Assembly (NCBI RefSeq): GCF_025137375.1
Contig: NZ_CP073720.1
Coordinates: 6,472,501-6,536,500, forward strand
Length of the DNA stretch: 64,000 nt
Source of the DNA: Dactylosporangium fulvum
Lineage (GTDB): Bacteria; Actinomycetota; Actinomycetes; Mycobacteriales; Micromonosporaceae
Direction: 5' to 3'
The position numbers were made by a program, and so were the translations under genes. Of this stretch, positions 16,399 through 25,358 are shown piece after piece (positions within the stretch are counted from its first letter, which is position 1; every line of letters starts with the position of its first letter). The notes below the pieces were generated by a model. That model did not search any database. It saw only the letters and a list, made by a program, of their open reading frames with translations, and was not told the DNA's origin.

Positions 16399-17247
16399 CT
16401 ATCCGTTTGCGGTGATCTGAAGCACGTGGGTGGGGCGGAAGCCGAGCAGCGTCTCGATCGCGGTGGTGTCGATCGGGGTGGCCCGCCCGGGAATGGGGGC
16501 GCGGATCGGGGTGTCCGGGTGGTGGCGGCGGATGAGCTCCTCGGTCGGCCACGGCGCCATGGTCTCGGCGGCGGCGAGGAACACCGGGTGGAAGCCGGTG
16601 ACGGGCCGCGAGACGGCGAGCCGGACGGCCTCGGCGGCGTCGTCGACGTGGAGGTACGCCCAGGAGTCGCGGGCCATGGCCGAAGCGTCGTCGCGCACCC
16701 GCTTCGCCTGCTCTTCGAGCCGGTCCCAGTCGCCGGTGAACGGGAAGCGCATCGCGACGACGTCCATGCCGTACCGGCGGTGGACCATCGACCCGATGGC
16801 CTCGTCGACCTGCTTCGACAGCGCGTACGGGTCCTCGACCTGCAGCGGCGCCTGCTCGTCGAGCGGGTAGTACGGCGGGTGCAGGTCGTGCGGGGAGAAC
16901 GCCGTGCCGAGCATCGCGTAGCTGCTGGCGAGCACGGCCCGCCGCACACCGCGGCGGGCCGCCTCCTCCAGCACGACGAACGTGGCGCGGGTGTTGCCGC
17001 CGAACACCTCCAGGGGCGTGCCGAACGCCGGCGACGGCAGCGCGGCGAGGTGGACGACGGCGTCGGCCCCGCCCTCGAACACGTCGGCCACGGTCCCGGG
17101 ATCGCCCGCGGACCCGACGATGAGCCGCTCGACGGGCAGCGTGGCGGGCTCCAGGGACAGCCCGACGACCGACATGCCCGCCGACGCCAGCCGCCGGACG
17201 ACCGCCCGCCCGATGTTCCCGCCCGCCCCGGTGACGACGATCCTCAC
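16399..17247 (-). CDS. NAD-dependent SDR epimerase/uronate-dehydrogenase-like enzyme
   Basis: A 282-residue extended short-chain dehydrogenase with the N-terminal TGAGGNIG nucleotide-binding motif, Asp/Ala-rich VVHLAALPSP, the Ser of ASSYAML and the YALSK catalytic Tyr/Lys. Overall it resembles the uronate dehydrogenase group, but the substrate cannot be fixed. The GTG start overlaps the stop of the enolase-superfamily gene (GTGA), so the two form one operon acting on sugar acids. Confidence 0.8.
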   Translation of the reverse strand: MRIVVTGAGGNIGRAVVRRLASAGMSVVGLSLEPATLPVERLIVGSAGDPGTVADVFEGGADAVVHLAALPSPAFGTPLEVFGGNTRATFVVLEEAARRGVRRAVLASSYAMLGTAFSPHDLHPPYYPLDEQAPLQVEDPYALSKQVDEAIGSMVHRRYGMDVVAMRFPFTGDWDRLEEQAKRVRDDASAMARDSWAYLHVDDAAEAVRLAVSRPVTGFHPVFLAAAETMAPWPTEELIRRHHPDTPIRAPIPGRATPIDTTAIETLLGFRPTHVLQITANG

Positions 17248-18542
17248 GGTGCTTCCAGGGCACCGTCGGGGCGGCGGACGACCGCGGCCCAGCGGTCGAA
17301 GAGGAACTTCGTCGGCGGGTACTTCGCCGCTTCCCGCTCGTCGAGGTCGACGCCCCAGCCGGGCTCGTTCGACGGGTACATGTAGCCGGCCGTCACGTCG
17401 GGGCAACCGGGGAACACCTCGTGGGCGGCCTCGTTGTACTCGTGCGACTCCTGGAACCCGAACGCGGGGCTCGACACGTCGACGGCGAGGTTGGCGGCGA
17501 CGCCGATCGGCGACACGTCGGCCGGCGAGTGGAACGCGGTCCGCACCCCGCACAGCTCGGCGAGCGCGGCCAGCTTGCGGGTCGGCGTGAGGCCGCCGAC
17601 GGCGGAGGTGTGCAGCCGGATGAGGTCGACGCCCCCGTCGCGGATCAGCCGCGCGGCGTCGACGACGGAGCCGAGCTGCTCACCGACGGCGAGCGGCACC
17701 GGCGAGGCGGCCCGCACCTCGGGGAGCCGGTCGTAGTGCTCGGACGGGATGACGTCCTCGAGGAACGACAGGCCGTAGGGCTCCAGCGCCCGCGCCAGGA
17801 CGATCGCCTGTTTCGGGGTGAGCCGGCTGTGGACGTCGTGCATGAGGTTGATCTCCCGGCCGAGCCGCTGCCGGGCCGCCTCGAACAGCGACGGGGTGTT
17901 GCGCAGGTACCGCTCCGGGTCCCAGCCGTCGGGGTTCGGCGAGCCCGGGTAGTGGCCGCCGGTGCCGGGGGCGCCGTAGCTGCCGAGGCCGGGCTCGCTG
18001 CGCTGGAGGCGGATGTTGCGGTACCCCTGGGCGATGAGCCGTTCGGCCTCGTCGAGGACCTCGGCGGTGTCGGCGCCGGACGCGTGGGTGTAGACCTCGA
18101 TTCCGCCCCGGACCCGGCCGCCGAGCAGTTCGTGGACCGGCATGCCGGCGCGCTTGCCGGCGATGTCCCACAGGGCCTGGTCGAGGCCGGAGAGGGCGTT
18201 GTTGAGCACGGGGCCGTTGCGCCAGTACGACGAGAAGTGCACCGTGCGGGTGATGTCCTCGATGTCGGCGGGGTGCCGGCCGACCGCGAGCGGGCCGACG
18301 TGCTCGGCGACGGCGGCCGCGACCGCCGCGTAGCGCTGGGTGAACGTGGCGCAGCCCAGCCCGTACAACCCCGGCTCGGAGGTCTCGACCTTGACGACGA
18401 CCAGCGGCAGCCCTTCCGGTGCGGTCACCACCGGCCGGACGGCGGTGATCCGCAGTTTGTCCCGCGCCGGCCACGGCGGCTGTGCCTCGGGCAGGCCACC
18501 GTTCGCGTCCAGCAGATGGTTCGGATCGTGGTCTCCGGTCAC
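17244..18542 (-). CDS. Enolase-superfamily sugar-acid dehydratase (RspA/ManD-like)
   Basis: A 432-residue enzyme of the mandelate-racemase/enolase superfamily, close in layout to D-mannonate/D-gluconate dehydratases (RspA-type). The metal-binding region shows MHDVHSRLTP, then FLEDVIP and AVGEQLGS, and the C-terminal HSPADVSPIG. The reaction would dehydrate an aldonic or uronic acid to a 2-keto-3-deoxy acid. GTG 18542 follows GAGAAGGG. It lies divergent from the ROK kinase and upstream of the SDR gene. Confidence 0.86.
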   Translation of the reverse strand: MTGDHDPNHLLDANGGLPEAQPPWPARDKLRITAVRPVVTAPEGLPLVVVKVETSEPGLYGLGCATFTQRYAAVAAAVAEHVGPLAVGRHPADIEDITRTVHFSSYWRNGPVLNNALSGLDQALWDIAGKRAGMPVHELLGGRVRGGIEVYTHASGADTAEVLDEAERLIAQGYRNIRLQRSEPGLGSYGAPGTGGHYPGSPNPDGWDPERYLRNTPSLFEAARQRLGREINLMHDVHSRLTPKQAIVLARALEPYGLSFLEDVIPSEHYDRLPEVRAASPVPLAVGEQLGSVVDAARLIRDGGVDLIRLHTSAVGGLTPTRKLAALAELCGVRTAFHSPADVSPIGVAANLAVDVSSPAFGFQESHEYNEAAHEVFPGCPDVTAGYMYPSNEPGWGVDLDEREAAKYPPTKFLFDRWAAVVRRPDGALEAP

Positions 18543-18569
18543 CAGGTCGCCCTTCTCCCGATCATGTGT

Positions 18570-18585
18570 GCGCTAACGTTACCGC
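18570..18585. promoter_or_regulatory. LacI-type operator candidate (TAACGTTA core)
   Basis: GCGCTAACGTTACCGC is palindromic apart from one pair, with the central CG typical of LacI-family sites. It lies in the 50-bp gap between the divergent dehydratase and ROK genes. Confidence 0.5.
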
Positions 18586-18592
18586 CGTGTGT

Positions 18593-19441
18593 ATGACGGT
18601 GCGGGTTCTCGAGGTGGGCGGCAGTCACGTGACTGCGGCCAGTGTGCTGCTCGCCGAGCGGCGCGTGGTGGATCGGCAGCGGCACACGCTCGACCCCGCC
18701 CAGGACGCGCACACGATCATCGGGGTGCTCGCCGACGCCGCGAAGCGCCTCGGCCCGGATCCGGCGGACCGGTGGGCGGTGGCGGTTCCGGGCCCGTTCG
18801 ACTACGCGGCCGGGGTGTCCCAGCATGCGGGCGTCGGCAAGTTCGACGGGCTGCGCGGGGTGAACCTGCGGGTGGCGCTGGCGGAGGCGATCCCGGCGGA
18901 TCCGGCGTCGTTCACGTTCGTCAACGACGCCGACGCGTTCCTGCTCGGCGAGTGGCTCGACGGCGCGGCGGCCGGCGCGGCGCGGTGCGTGGCGATCACC
19001 CTGGGCACGGGCATCGGCTCGGCCTGGCTCGCCGACGGGCGGATCGTGGCGGACGGCCCCGACGTCCCGCCCGACGGGGAGATCCACTTCTGTGCCGTCG
19101 ACGGGGCGAACATCGAGGACCTCGTGTCGGACCGGGCGCTGATCAGGGCGTACCGGGAGCGGACCGGGACGACCGTCGACGGCATGCGGGGCCTGGCCGC
19201 CCTCGCCCGGGGCGGCGACACGGCCGCGCGGCAGGTCGTCGGCGACGCGTTCGGGGTGCTGGGCGGGCTGCTGACCGGCTGGCTGCACCGGTTCGGCGCC
19301 GAGGTCGTGGTCGTCGGCGGGTCGATGACCGGGGCCTGGGACCTCATCGAGCCGGCGCTCGGCCTCGACGTGCCGGCCCGCCCGGTGACCGACACGGAGC
19401 ACGCGGCGCTGCTCGGCGCGGCGTACGCGGGCGCCCGGTGA
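18593..19441 (+). CDS. ROK-family sugar kinase-like protein
   Basis: A 282-residue protein of the ROK family (about 290-320 is usual). Visible are VAVPGPFDYAAGV, the ATP-site string CVAITLGTGIGSAW and a C-terminal VVVVGGSMTGAW. The zinc motif CXCGXXGC normally found after GH is absent: the equivalent segment reads GEIHFCAVDGANIEDLVSD. ATG 18593 is used; a GTG two codons upstream is possible. It probably phosphorylates a sugar imported by the locus; the substrate is unknown. Confidence 0.8.
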   Translation: MTVRVLEVGGSHVTAASVLLAERRVVDRQRHTLDPAQDAHTIIGVLADAAKRLGPDPADRWAVAVPGPFDYAAGVSQHAGVGKFDGLRGVNLRVALAEAIPADPASFTFVNDADAFLLGEWLDGAAAGAARCVAITLGTGIGSAWLADGRIVADGPDVPPDGEIHFCAVDGANIEDLVSDRALIRAYRERTGTTVDGMRGLAALARGGDTAARQVVGDAFGVLGGLLTGWLHRFGAEVVVVGGSMTGAWDLIEPALGLDVPARPVTDTEHAALLGAAYAGAR

Positions 19442-19525
19442 GCGCTTGATCCCACGGCGATGCCGTGCGGGGGCCGGGGTGTTGCGAGCCCGGGCAGCGG
19501 CCGGCGCGGCCCCGGGCGCGGGCGA

Positions 19526-20170
19526 TCATCGAAGCGGCCGGCTGGCGAGCCACGACCCGTCGGCGGTGAGCCGGCGTGGCGGGCCGAACCCGGCCTCGCC
19601 GACGGCTTGGGTGAGCTCGTCCTCGGTGAGGCGCCGGGCCGTGAACGTGTGGCTCCACCGGCGGTCGCCGACGTGGTACCCGACGGTCGCCGTGAGCAGC
19701 GGGCCGTCGCGGTGCGGGGCACTCAGCACGTAGCGGATGCCGTCGCGTTCGGCGTCCGACGGGGCCACCGTGTCGAACCACGCCGGTGGGTGCCACTGGA
19801 CGACCAGCGTGCCGTCCGCGGTGACGTGGCGGCGGGCACCGGCGAGCAGCGCCGCGCGGACGGCCGGATCCGGGGTGTTGACCAGGTGGCTGGCGAGCAG
19901 CACCACGTCGAAGCGCCGGCCGAGGTCCGCCGTTTCGATCGGGGTGCACACGGTCGTGACGTCCGCCGCGTGCGCCAGCATCTCCGGGGACGTGTCGACG
20001 CCCGTCACGGCGTGGCCGAGCGCGGCGAGGCGGCGCAGGATCCGGCCCGTGCCGCAGCCGAGCTCCAGCACCTCCGCGCCGGGCGGCACCGCCGCGTGCA
20101 CGATCTCGGCCTCCCCGGACGGCGGGAGCAGCGCGTAGAAGCCGACCGGGGAGCCGTCGGGCGCGGTCAC
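19526..20170 (-). CDS. Class I SAM-dependent methyltransferase
   Basis: A 214-residue protein with the motif-I glycine loop VLELGCGTGR (residues about 32-41), an acidic VTGVDTSPEM motif II and a hydrophobic strand VVLLASHLV. The start is the GTG overlapping the stop of the TIM-barrel gene (GTGA). It is the last gene of the sugar operon that starts at 25216, which is an unusual place for a methyltransferase; the substrate is unknown. Confidence 0.82.
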   Translation of the reverse strand: MTAPDGSPVGFYALLPPSGEAEIVHAAVPPGAEVLELGCGTGRILRRLAALGHAVTGVDTSPEMLAHAADVTTVCTPIETADLGRRFDVVLLASHLVNTPDPAVRAALLAGARRHVTADGTLVVQWHPPAWFDTVAPSDAERDGIRYVLSAPHRDGPLLTATVGYHVGDRRWSHTFTARRLTEDELTQAVGEAGFGPPRRLTADGSWLASRPLR

Positions 20171-21009
20171 GCGCCGGCCAGGGCCCGGACGTAGGCGAGG
20201 TTGTCGCGGGTGCGCTCCTCCAGCGGTACGGCCGTGGAGAAGTCCTCCAGCGTGACCCAGCCGTCGTAGCCGGCCTCCCGCAGCGCCCGGAGGTAGGCGC
20301 CCACGTCCGCCTGGCCGGCGCGCAGCGTCGCCCAGTCGTGTGCCCACGTCACGGTGCCGTCGTCGGCCGTCGCCACCGGCTGCCACGCGACGTTCTTGAC
20401 GTGGACGTGCTGGAGGTATGGGCCGAGCAGCTCGAACGCCGCCCGGTGGTCCTCGTGGCCCTCGATCACGAGGTTGCCGAGGTCGTGGATGACGCCGATC
20501 GCCGCCGGGTCGAGACCGTCGACGAGCCGCAGCGCCGACGACGCCGACGCGGCGATCGTCTCGTGGTGCAGCTCCACCAGGACCGTGACGCCGTGCTCCC
20601 CCGCCAGCGCCGTCGCCCACTCCAGGTCCTTGCGGGCCCCCTCGAACAGGTCGCGGTAGTGGCCGGTCCGCAGCAGCGGCATCGTCACCCGGACCCGGCC
20701 GGCGCCCAGCGTGGCGGTCGCGGCCAGGAGGCGGGCCACGTCGTCGCGCTCGAACGACCTGGCGTAGCCGCCGATGCCGGAGAACTCCAGGCCGGCCTCG
20801 CGGGTGAGGCGGGCGATCTCCGGCAGGTCCGCCTCGAGGCCGGTGAGCGGCCAGGTCGCCCGGTTGCCGGCCCAGAAGCCCGGCTGCGGGGCGTCGTCCT
20901 GATCGGTGACGCGCCACTCGACGCCGTCGTAGCCCTGCTCGGCGAGCTTGCGCACCGCCTCGGCCGGGGTCCACTCGGGCGTCGACGCGGTGAAGACCGA
21001 GAACCTCAC
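20167..21009 (-). CDS. Sugar-phosphate isomerase/epimerase (xylose-isomerase-like TIM barrel)
   Basis: A 280-residue (beta/alpha)8 protein of the AP-endonuclease-2/xylose-isomerase superfamily. It has a strand-1 start (MRFSVFTAST), metal-ligand candidates VELHHETIA, GVIHDLGNLV and HVHVKN, and a C-terminal VTLEDFS. Such enzymes isomerise or epimerise keto-sugars and inositol derivatives. It overlaps the upstream oxidoreductase by 4 bp, so it is part of the importer operon. Confidence 0.86.
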   Translation of the reverse strand: MRFSVFTASTPEWTPAEAVRKLAEQGYDGVEWRVTDQDDAPQPGFWAGNRATWPLTGLEADLPEIARLTREAGLEFSGIGGYARSFERDDVARLLAATATLGAGRVRVTMPLLRTGHYRDLFEGARKDLEWATALAGEHGVTVLVELHHETIAASASSALRLVDGLDPAAIGVIHDLGNLVIEGHEDHRAAFELLGPYLQHVHVKNVAWQPVATADDGTVTWAHDWATLRAGQADVGAYLRALREAGYDGWVTLEDFSTAVPLEERTRDNLAYVRALAGA

Positions 21010-22115
21010 ACCATCTCCTCAACACTCGGCTCGACGTCGTCGTGGACGCCGTCGAGGACCTGCTCGAAGTCGACCGGCCGGCCCAGGGTCGCCGACACGT
21101 ACACGGCACGGACCAGCGCCAGTGCCAGCAGGCCGTCGGCGACCCTGACCCCCGGTGGACGGCCGTCGTCGATGGCTTCGACGATGTCCTGGTACTGCCG
21201 CAGATGCCCGACGACAAACCCGTCGGGCGCCTTCGGCGCGCCGAACAGCTCCTCGGCCGGCACGAGTGCCCGGGTCTGCGCCGGCGCCGCGACGCCGGGC
21301 CGGTCGGCGGCGAAGAAGTACTCCAGCTGGTCGTCGTGCAGGACGGCGGACCCGTGCGTGCCGTGCAACTGCAGGCGGACCGGCAGCCCGGGCGGGGCGC
21401 TGGTGGTGGCGTGCAGCACCGCGAGGGCGCCGCCGGCGAACCGGACGGTGGCGACGGCGAGGTCCTCGACCTCGATCCGCTCGTGGGACACCCGCGCGGT
21501 CCGTGCGTACACCTCGACCGGCCGGCCGAGCAGCGCGAGCATCTGGTCGACGAGGTGGATGCCCTGGTTGGCCAGGGCGCCGCCGCCGTCGAAGGCCCAC
21601 GTGCCGCGCCAGTCGGCCGAGTCGTAGTACGCCTGCTCGCGCCACCACGGCATGGACACGACGGCGGAGGTGAGCCGGCCGAGACGGCCCTCCCGCACGG
21701 CCCGCTGGACGGCGACCAGGGCCGGGTCGAACCGGTGCTGGCTGACGACCGAGCAGACCAGTCCGCGGGCCTCCGCCTCGGCGGCGACCTTCGCGAACGC
21801 GCGGGCCTTGGGCAGGGACACGTCGAGCGGCTTCTCGACGAGCAGGTGCGTGCCGGCCCGCAGCGTCTCCTCGGCCGCCTCGACGTGCAGGCCGCTCGGT
21901 GTGCAGACGGCGACGAGATCGATGCCGGTCGACGACAGCGCGTCGGCCAGCGTCGAACACACCATCGGTGCGGGGTCGAGCCGTGCTGCCAGCGCCTCGG
22001 CCACCGACGGGACAGCGTCCACCAGCGCCGCGACCCGCAGGCGGGGATGGCGCACGATCGCGTCGGCGTGATTGCCGCCGATGATGCCGGCGCCGACGAT
22101 CGCCACGTTGAGCAT
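21006..22115 (-). CDS. Gfo/Idh/MocA-family oxidoreductase
   Basis: A 369-residue NAD(P)-dependent dehydrogenase. The N-terminal Rossmann motif is VGAGIIGGNHADAI, followed by the EKPLDVS motif (residues about 97-103) that carries the catalytic Lys of the family, then the C-terminal alpha/beta domain. It begins immediately after the permease stop. The reaction is probably oxidation of a cyclic polyol or sugar; the isomerase gene that follows would use the product. Confidence 0.88.
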   Translation of the reverse strand: MLNVAIVGAGIIGGNHADAIVRHPRLRVAALVDAVPSVAEALAARLDPAPMVCSTLADALSSTGIDLVAVCTPSGLHVEAAEETLRAGTHLLVEKPLDVSLPKARAFAKVAAEAEARGLVCSVVSQHRFDPALVAVQRAVREGRLGRLTSAVVSMPWWREQAYYDSADWRGTWAFDGGGALANQGIHLVDQMLALLGRPVEVYARTARVSHERIEVEDLAVATVRFAGGALAVLHATTSAPPGLPVRLQLHGTHGSAVLHDDQLEYFFAADRPGVAAPAQTRALVPAEELFGAPKAPDGFVVGHLRQYQDIVEAIDDGRPPGVRVADGLLALALVRAVYVSATLGRPVDFEQVLDGVHDDVEPSVEEMV

Positions 22116-22973
22116 CTACTTGACCCCTCCGGCCGTCAGGCCACCGACCAGGAACCGCTGGAACACGAGGTACAACACCACCACCGGAAGCGCGCAGACC
22201 AGCGCCGAGGCCATCAGCTGACCGTAGACCGGGATCGCCCCGCCCTCCTGGGTCGCGCCGAAGACCTGGAGGGCCACGGCGGCGGTACGGCTGTCGGGGT
22301 TGGTCATGACGGACGCGAACAGCACGTCGTTCCAGCCGAGCAGGAACGCGAAGATGCTGGCCACGACGAGACCGGGCCAGCTGAGCGGGATCACGATCGA
22401 GCGCAGGATCCGCCACGACGAGGCGCCGTCGAGGCGGGCGGCCTCGTCCAGCTCGTGCGGCAGCCCCCGCAGGTACGTGACCATCACCCACGTCGAGAAC
22501 GGCAGGGCGAACGTCAGGTACGTGACGAACAGCGCCCACCGCGTGCCGATGACCTGGATGCCCAGGATCGTGGCGAGGTTGGCGAACAGGACGAAGACCG
22601 GCAGCAGCATGAGCGTGCCGGGGATGCTCTGCAGGGCGAGCAGGCCGCGCAGGACGAGGCCGCGGCCCAGGAACGTGAACCGGACGAGGACGTAGGCGGT
22701 GGCGACGGACACGACCGCGCAGACGATCGCGACCGTCCCGGCCACGAGCACGCTGTTGCCGAGGCCGGCGCCGAGCTCGACCGTCGACCAGATCTTCGCG
22801 TAGTTGTCGAAGTGCCACGCCGACGGCCACACCTCGCCGCGGGCGACGGCGAGGTCGTCGTTGACGGACGCGAACAGCATGTAGAGCACCGGCGCGAGCG
22901 CGAACACGAGCAGCAGCGCGATCGTCGCGACCTGGACCGGTTTCGGCAGGAGCCGCTGGACGTCAGCTTTCAT
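22116..22973 (-). CDS. Carbohydrate ABC transporter permease, MalG type
   Basis: A 285-residue inner-membrane permease with six spans. The EAA loop (DEAARLDGASSWRIL…PLSWPGL) docks an ATPase that is not encoded here; actinobacteria commonly supply a shared MsiK-type ATPase. It overlaps the MalF-type gene by 11 bp. Confidence 0.9.
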   Translation of the reverse strand: MKADVQRLLPKPVQVATIALLLVFALAPVLYMLFASVNDDLAVARGEVWPSAWHFDNYAKIWSTVELGAGLGNSVLVAGTVAIVCAVVSVATAYVLVRFTFLGRGLVLRGLLALQSIPGTLMLLPVFVLFANLATILGIQVIGTRWALFVTYLTFALPFSTWVMVTYLRGLPHELDEAARLDGASSWRILRSIVIPLSWPGLVVASIFAFLLGWNDVLFASVMTNPDSRTAAVALQVFGATQEGGAIPVYGQLMASALVCALPVVVLYLVFQRFLVGGLTAGGVK

Positions 22974-23883
22974 CGCGGTTCAGCCTTACCGCGCGCAGGT
23001 AGACCGCCAGCGGGATCGCCACGAGCAGCAGCGACAGCACCGCCATCGCGGCGCTCAGCCCGAACCGGAAGTTCTGGAAGCTCTCCACGTAGGTCAGCAC
23101 CGGCAGCACCTCGACGTCGTGCGGGGCGGGGACGCCGAACAGCACGAACGGCAGCGTGAAGTTGTTGAGGTTGTGCAGGAACGAGATGATCAGGCCCAGG
23201 GCGAGGACCCCGCGCAGGTGGGGGAAGATGACGTACCGCAGCTTCATCCACCAGCCGGCGCCGTCGAGCGCGGCGGCCTCGTGGACCTCCTCGTTGATTC
23301 CCTGCAGGCCGGACAGCGCCAGCAGGTAGACCAGCGGCCATGACGTCCACAGCTGCACGACGACGAGCGCCCAGTAGCTTTTCGGGCCGTTGAGCCAGAG
23401 GTACTGCTCGCCGAGCAGCGTGTTGGCGGGGCCCTGCGGCTGCAGGATCGTGCGCCACACCGTCCCGACGACAAACGCGGGCAGCACGTACGGGATGAGG
23501 AACGCCGAGCGGACCAGCGCCCGGCCGGGGAACCGCTGCTGGGTGGCGAGCGCCGCGGCCAGCCCCACCGGCAGGGTCGCCACGGTGACCAGGGCGGAGT
23601 AGCCGACGCTGACCCGGATCGCGTGCGGCAGCGCCGTGTCGGTGACCGCCTCGACGTAGTTGTCGAGGCCGATGAAGGGCGCGCCGGTCCATTCCCGCAG
23701 CGTGTACTGATCGAGGTCGAGCAGCGACACGAGCAGCGCGACGGCGAGCGGCACGAGGATGACGACGACCATGAGGACGCCCCCCGGCGCCAGCATCCAC
23801 AGGGGACGCTGACGCCGGCTGACGGCCCGCTTGCGCACCGGCGGCGTCTTCGTCGCCGGTCGTTCGACGATGGTGACGGCCAT
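22963..23883 (-). CDS. Carbohydrate ABC transporter permease, MalF type
   Basis: A 306-residue permease with a long basic N-terminus and about six spans. The EAA loop is HEAAALDGAGWWMKLRYV. Together with the 22116 permease and the 23888 lipoprotein it forms a CUT1-like sugar importer. It starts 4 bp after the lipoprotein stop. Confidence 0.9.
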   Translation of the reverse strand: MAVTIVERPATKTPPVRKRAVSRRQRPLWMLAPGGVLMVVVILVPLAVALLVSLLDLDQYTLREWTGAPFIGLDNYVEAVTDTALPHAIRVSVGYSALVTVATLPVGLAAALATQQRFPGRALVRSAFLIPYVLPAFVVGTVWRTILQPQGPANTLLGEQYLWLNGPKSYWALVVVQLWTSWPLVYLLALSGLQGINEEVHEAAALDGAGWWMKLRYVIFPHLRGVLALGLIISFLHNLNNFTLPFVLFGVPAPHDVEVLPVLTYVESFQNFRFGLSAAMAVLSLLLVAIPLAVYLRAVRLNRDES

Positions 23884-23887
23884 CTAT

Positions 23888-25216
23888 CTACTTTGTCTTG
23901 TCGATGGCGTCCTGCGCGGCCTTCTGCGCGTCGGCCACCAGGGACTTGAGCTTCGCCTCGTCGACCTTGCCGGCCTGCAGGCCGGGGATCGACTGGACCA
24001 CGACGTTGACCAGCGCCAGCTGCACCTGGCTCCAGGCACCGCTGAACGGCGTGCCCGCCGACTTCGACGACGAGTCCACGATCGCCGCGAGCGCCGGGTC
24101 GGCCTGCAGCTTCTTCGCCGCCTCCGCGTTCGTCGGCAGCTCACCGAACGTCTTGTAGTACGACTCCTGCTGCTCGGCGCTGGTCAGCAGCTTCACCAGG
24201 GCGAGCGCCAGGTCCTTGTTCTTCGTGTACTTCGCGACGACGAGGTTGTCGCCGGACAGGATGCTGGTCGCGCCGACCCCGTTGCCGGGCCGGCTGGTCG
24301 CGCCGGGCGGGACGGTCGGCATGACCGCGTAGGCGTACTTCCCGGCGACCGCCGACTTGTCCAGCGTCACCTTCGACGTGGCCGACACCATCGGCAGGAA
24401 CGCCGCCTTGCCCGCCCCGAACTCGGCGATGGCCTGCGCGTTCTTCCACCCGACCGCGGCCGGGTTGACGACCTTGTCGGTGGCGAGCCAGCCGAGGTAG
24501 GTCTGGTACGCCTTCAGCGTCGCCGGGTCGTCCAGCGACGCTTTCTTGTCCTTCACGAGGGGGTTGCCGGCCTGGACGCTCATCGCCCAGATGAACTTCC
24601 ACGGGTCGAACCCGTCGGCGTAGGCGACCGCGAGGCCGTAGTTGCCCCCGGTGGTCAGTTTCTTCGCCTGCTCCAGCAGCCCGTCCCAGCTGTCGGCCGG
24701 CTTGTCGATGCCTGCGGCGCTCAAGAGCTCCTTGTTGTACGCCATGACGAACGGCCTGCTGGTGAACGGGATCCCGACCTGGTGGTCGGCGTCCGGTCCG
24801 GAGATGCCCAGGGTCGCCGGCAGGAACGCCTCCTTGCCGCCGGCCTTCTTCCAGTCGTCGTCCTTGAGCTCGAGGAAGGCCCCGGTCGCATACGCGGTCG
24901 GGGTGAACGTCGTGCCGAGCGAGTAGATGTCCGGGCCCTGCCCCGACAGGACCGCGGTCTGGATCTTCGTCAGCTCGTCGTTGGGCGAGGCGAACGTCTC
25001 GAACTTCACCTCGGCGCCGGTCTGCGCCTTGAACTTGTCGTTGATCGCGGTGAACCACTGGCGCTGCTGGTCGGGGTAGATCGTGTTGGCCTGCACCAGC
25101 ACGTTGAGCGTCTTGCCGGCGCCGCTCTCGGCATCGGTGGAGTCATCGCCGCCACCGCAGGCTGCCAGTGACAGGGTCAGGGCGGTGGCCGCGGCGAGGA
25201 ACTGCAGTCGCTTCAT
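23888..25216 (-). CDS. Sugar ABC transporter substrate-binding lipoprotein
   Basis: A 442-residue extracellular solute-binding protein. It has a basic start (MKRLQF), a hydrophobic segment and the lipobox SLAAC, so the mature protein begins at a lipidated Cys. Its type-1 binding fold has the common SBP_bac_1 pattern (LSGQGPDIYSLGTTF, PFTSRPFVMAYNKELL). ATG 25216 is preferred to upstream in-frame codons because it starts the signal peptide. It is the first gene of an operon that runs to 19526, divergent from a LacI regulator. Confidence 0.92.
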   Translation of the reverse strand: MKRLQFLAAATALTLSLAACGGGDDSTDAESGAGKTLNVLVQANTIYPDQQRQWFTAINDKFKAQTGAEVKFETFASPNDELTKIQTAVLSGQGPDIYSLGTTFTPTAYATGAFLELKDDDWKKAGGKEAFLPATLGISGPDADHQVGIPFTSRPFVMAYNKELLSAAGIDKPADSWDGLLEQAKKLTTGGNYGLAVAYADGFDPWKFIWAMSVQAGNPLVKDKKASLDDPATLKAYQTYLGWLATDKVVNPAAVGWKNAQAIAEFGAGKAAFLPMVSATSKVTLDKSAVAGKYAYAVMPTVPPGATSRPGNGVGATSILSGDNLVVAKYTKNKDLALALVKLLTSAEQQESYYKTFGELPTNAEAAKKLQADPALAAIVDSSSKSAGTPFSGAWSQVQLALVNVVVQSIPGLQAGKVDEAKLKSLVADAQKAAQDAIDKTK

Positions 25217-25312
25217 AAGGGGGTGTCCACTCCTCTGTGAGCGGGGTGCACCTTCGGTCTGGGGGTGTCGGGGTGCATCGATTCCGGACGCTAGCAACGC
25301 CGCTCAGAGGGT

Positions 25313-25338
25313 GGCAATCGTTTGCCAACGTTTGCCAA
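25313..25338. promoter_or_regulatory. LacI operator region upstream of the importer
   Basis: GGCAATC/GTTTGCC (25313-25326) is a 14-bp palindrome with one mismatch and a central CG. Overlapping it is a tandem pair of CGTTTGCCAA (25319-25328 and 25329-25338). It lies in the divergent gap, 20 bp before the LacI start, so the LacI protein at 25359 is the natural binder. Confidence 0.65.
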
Positions 25339-25358
25339 AGTCTGCTTTGCTGTCGGCC

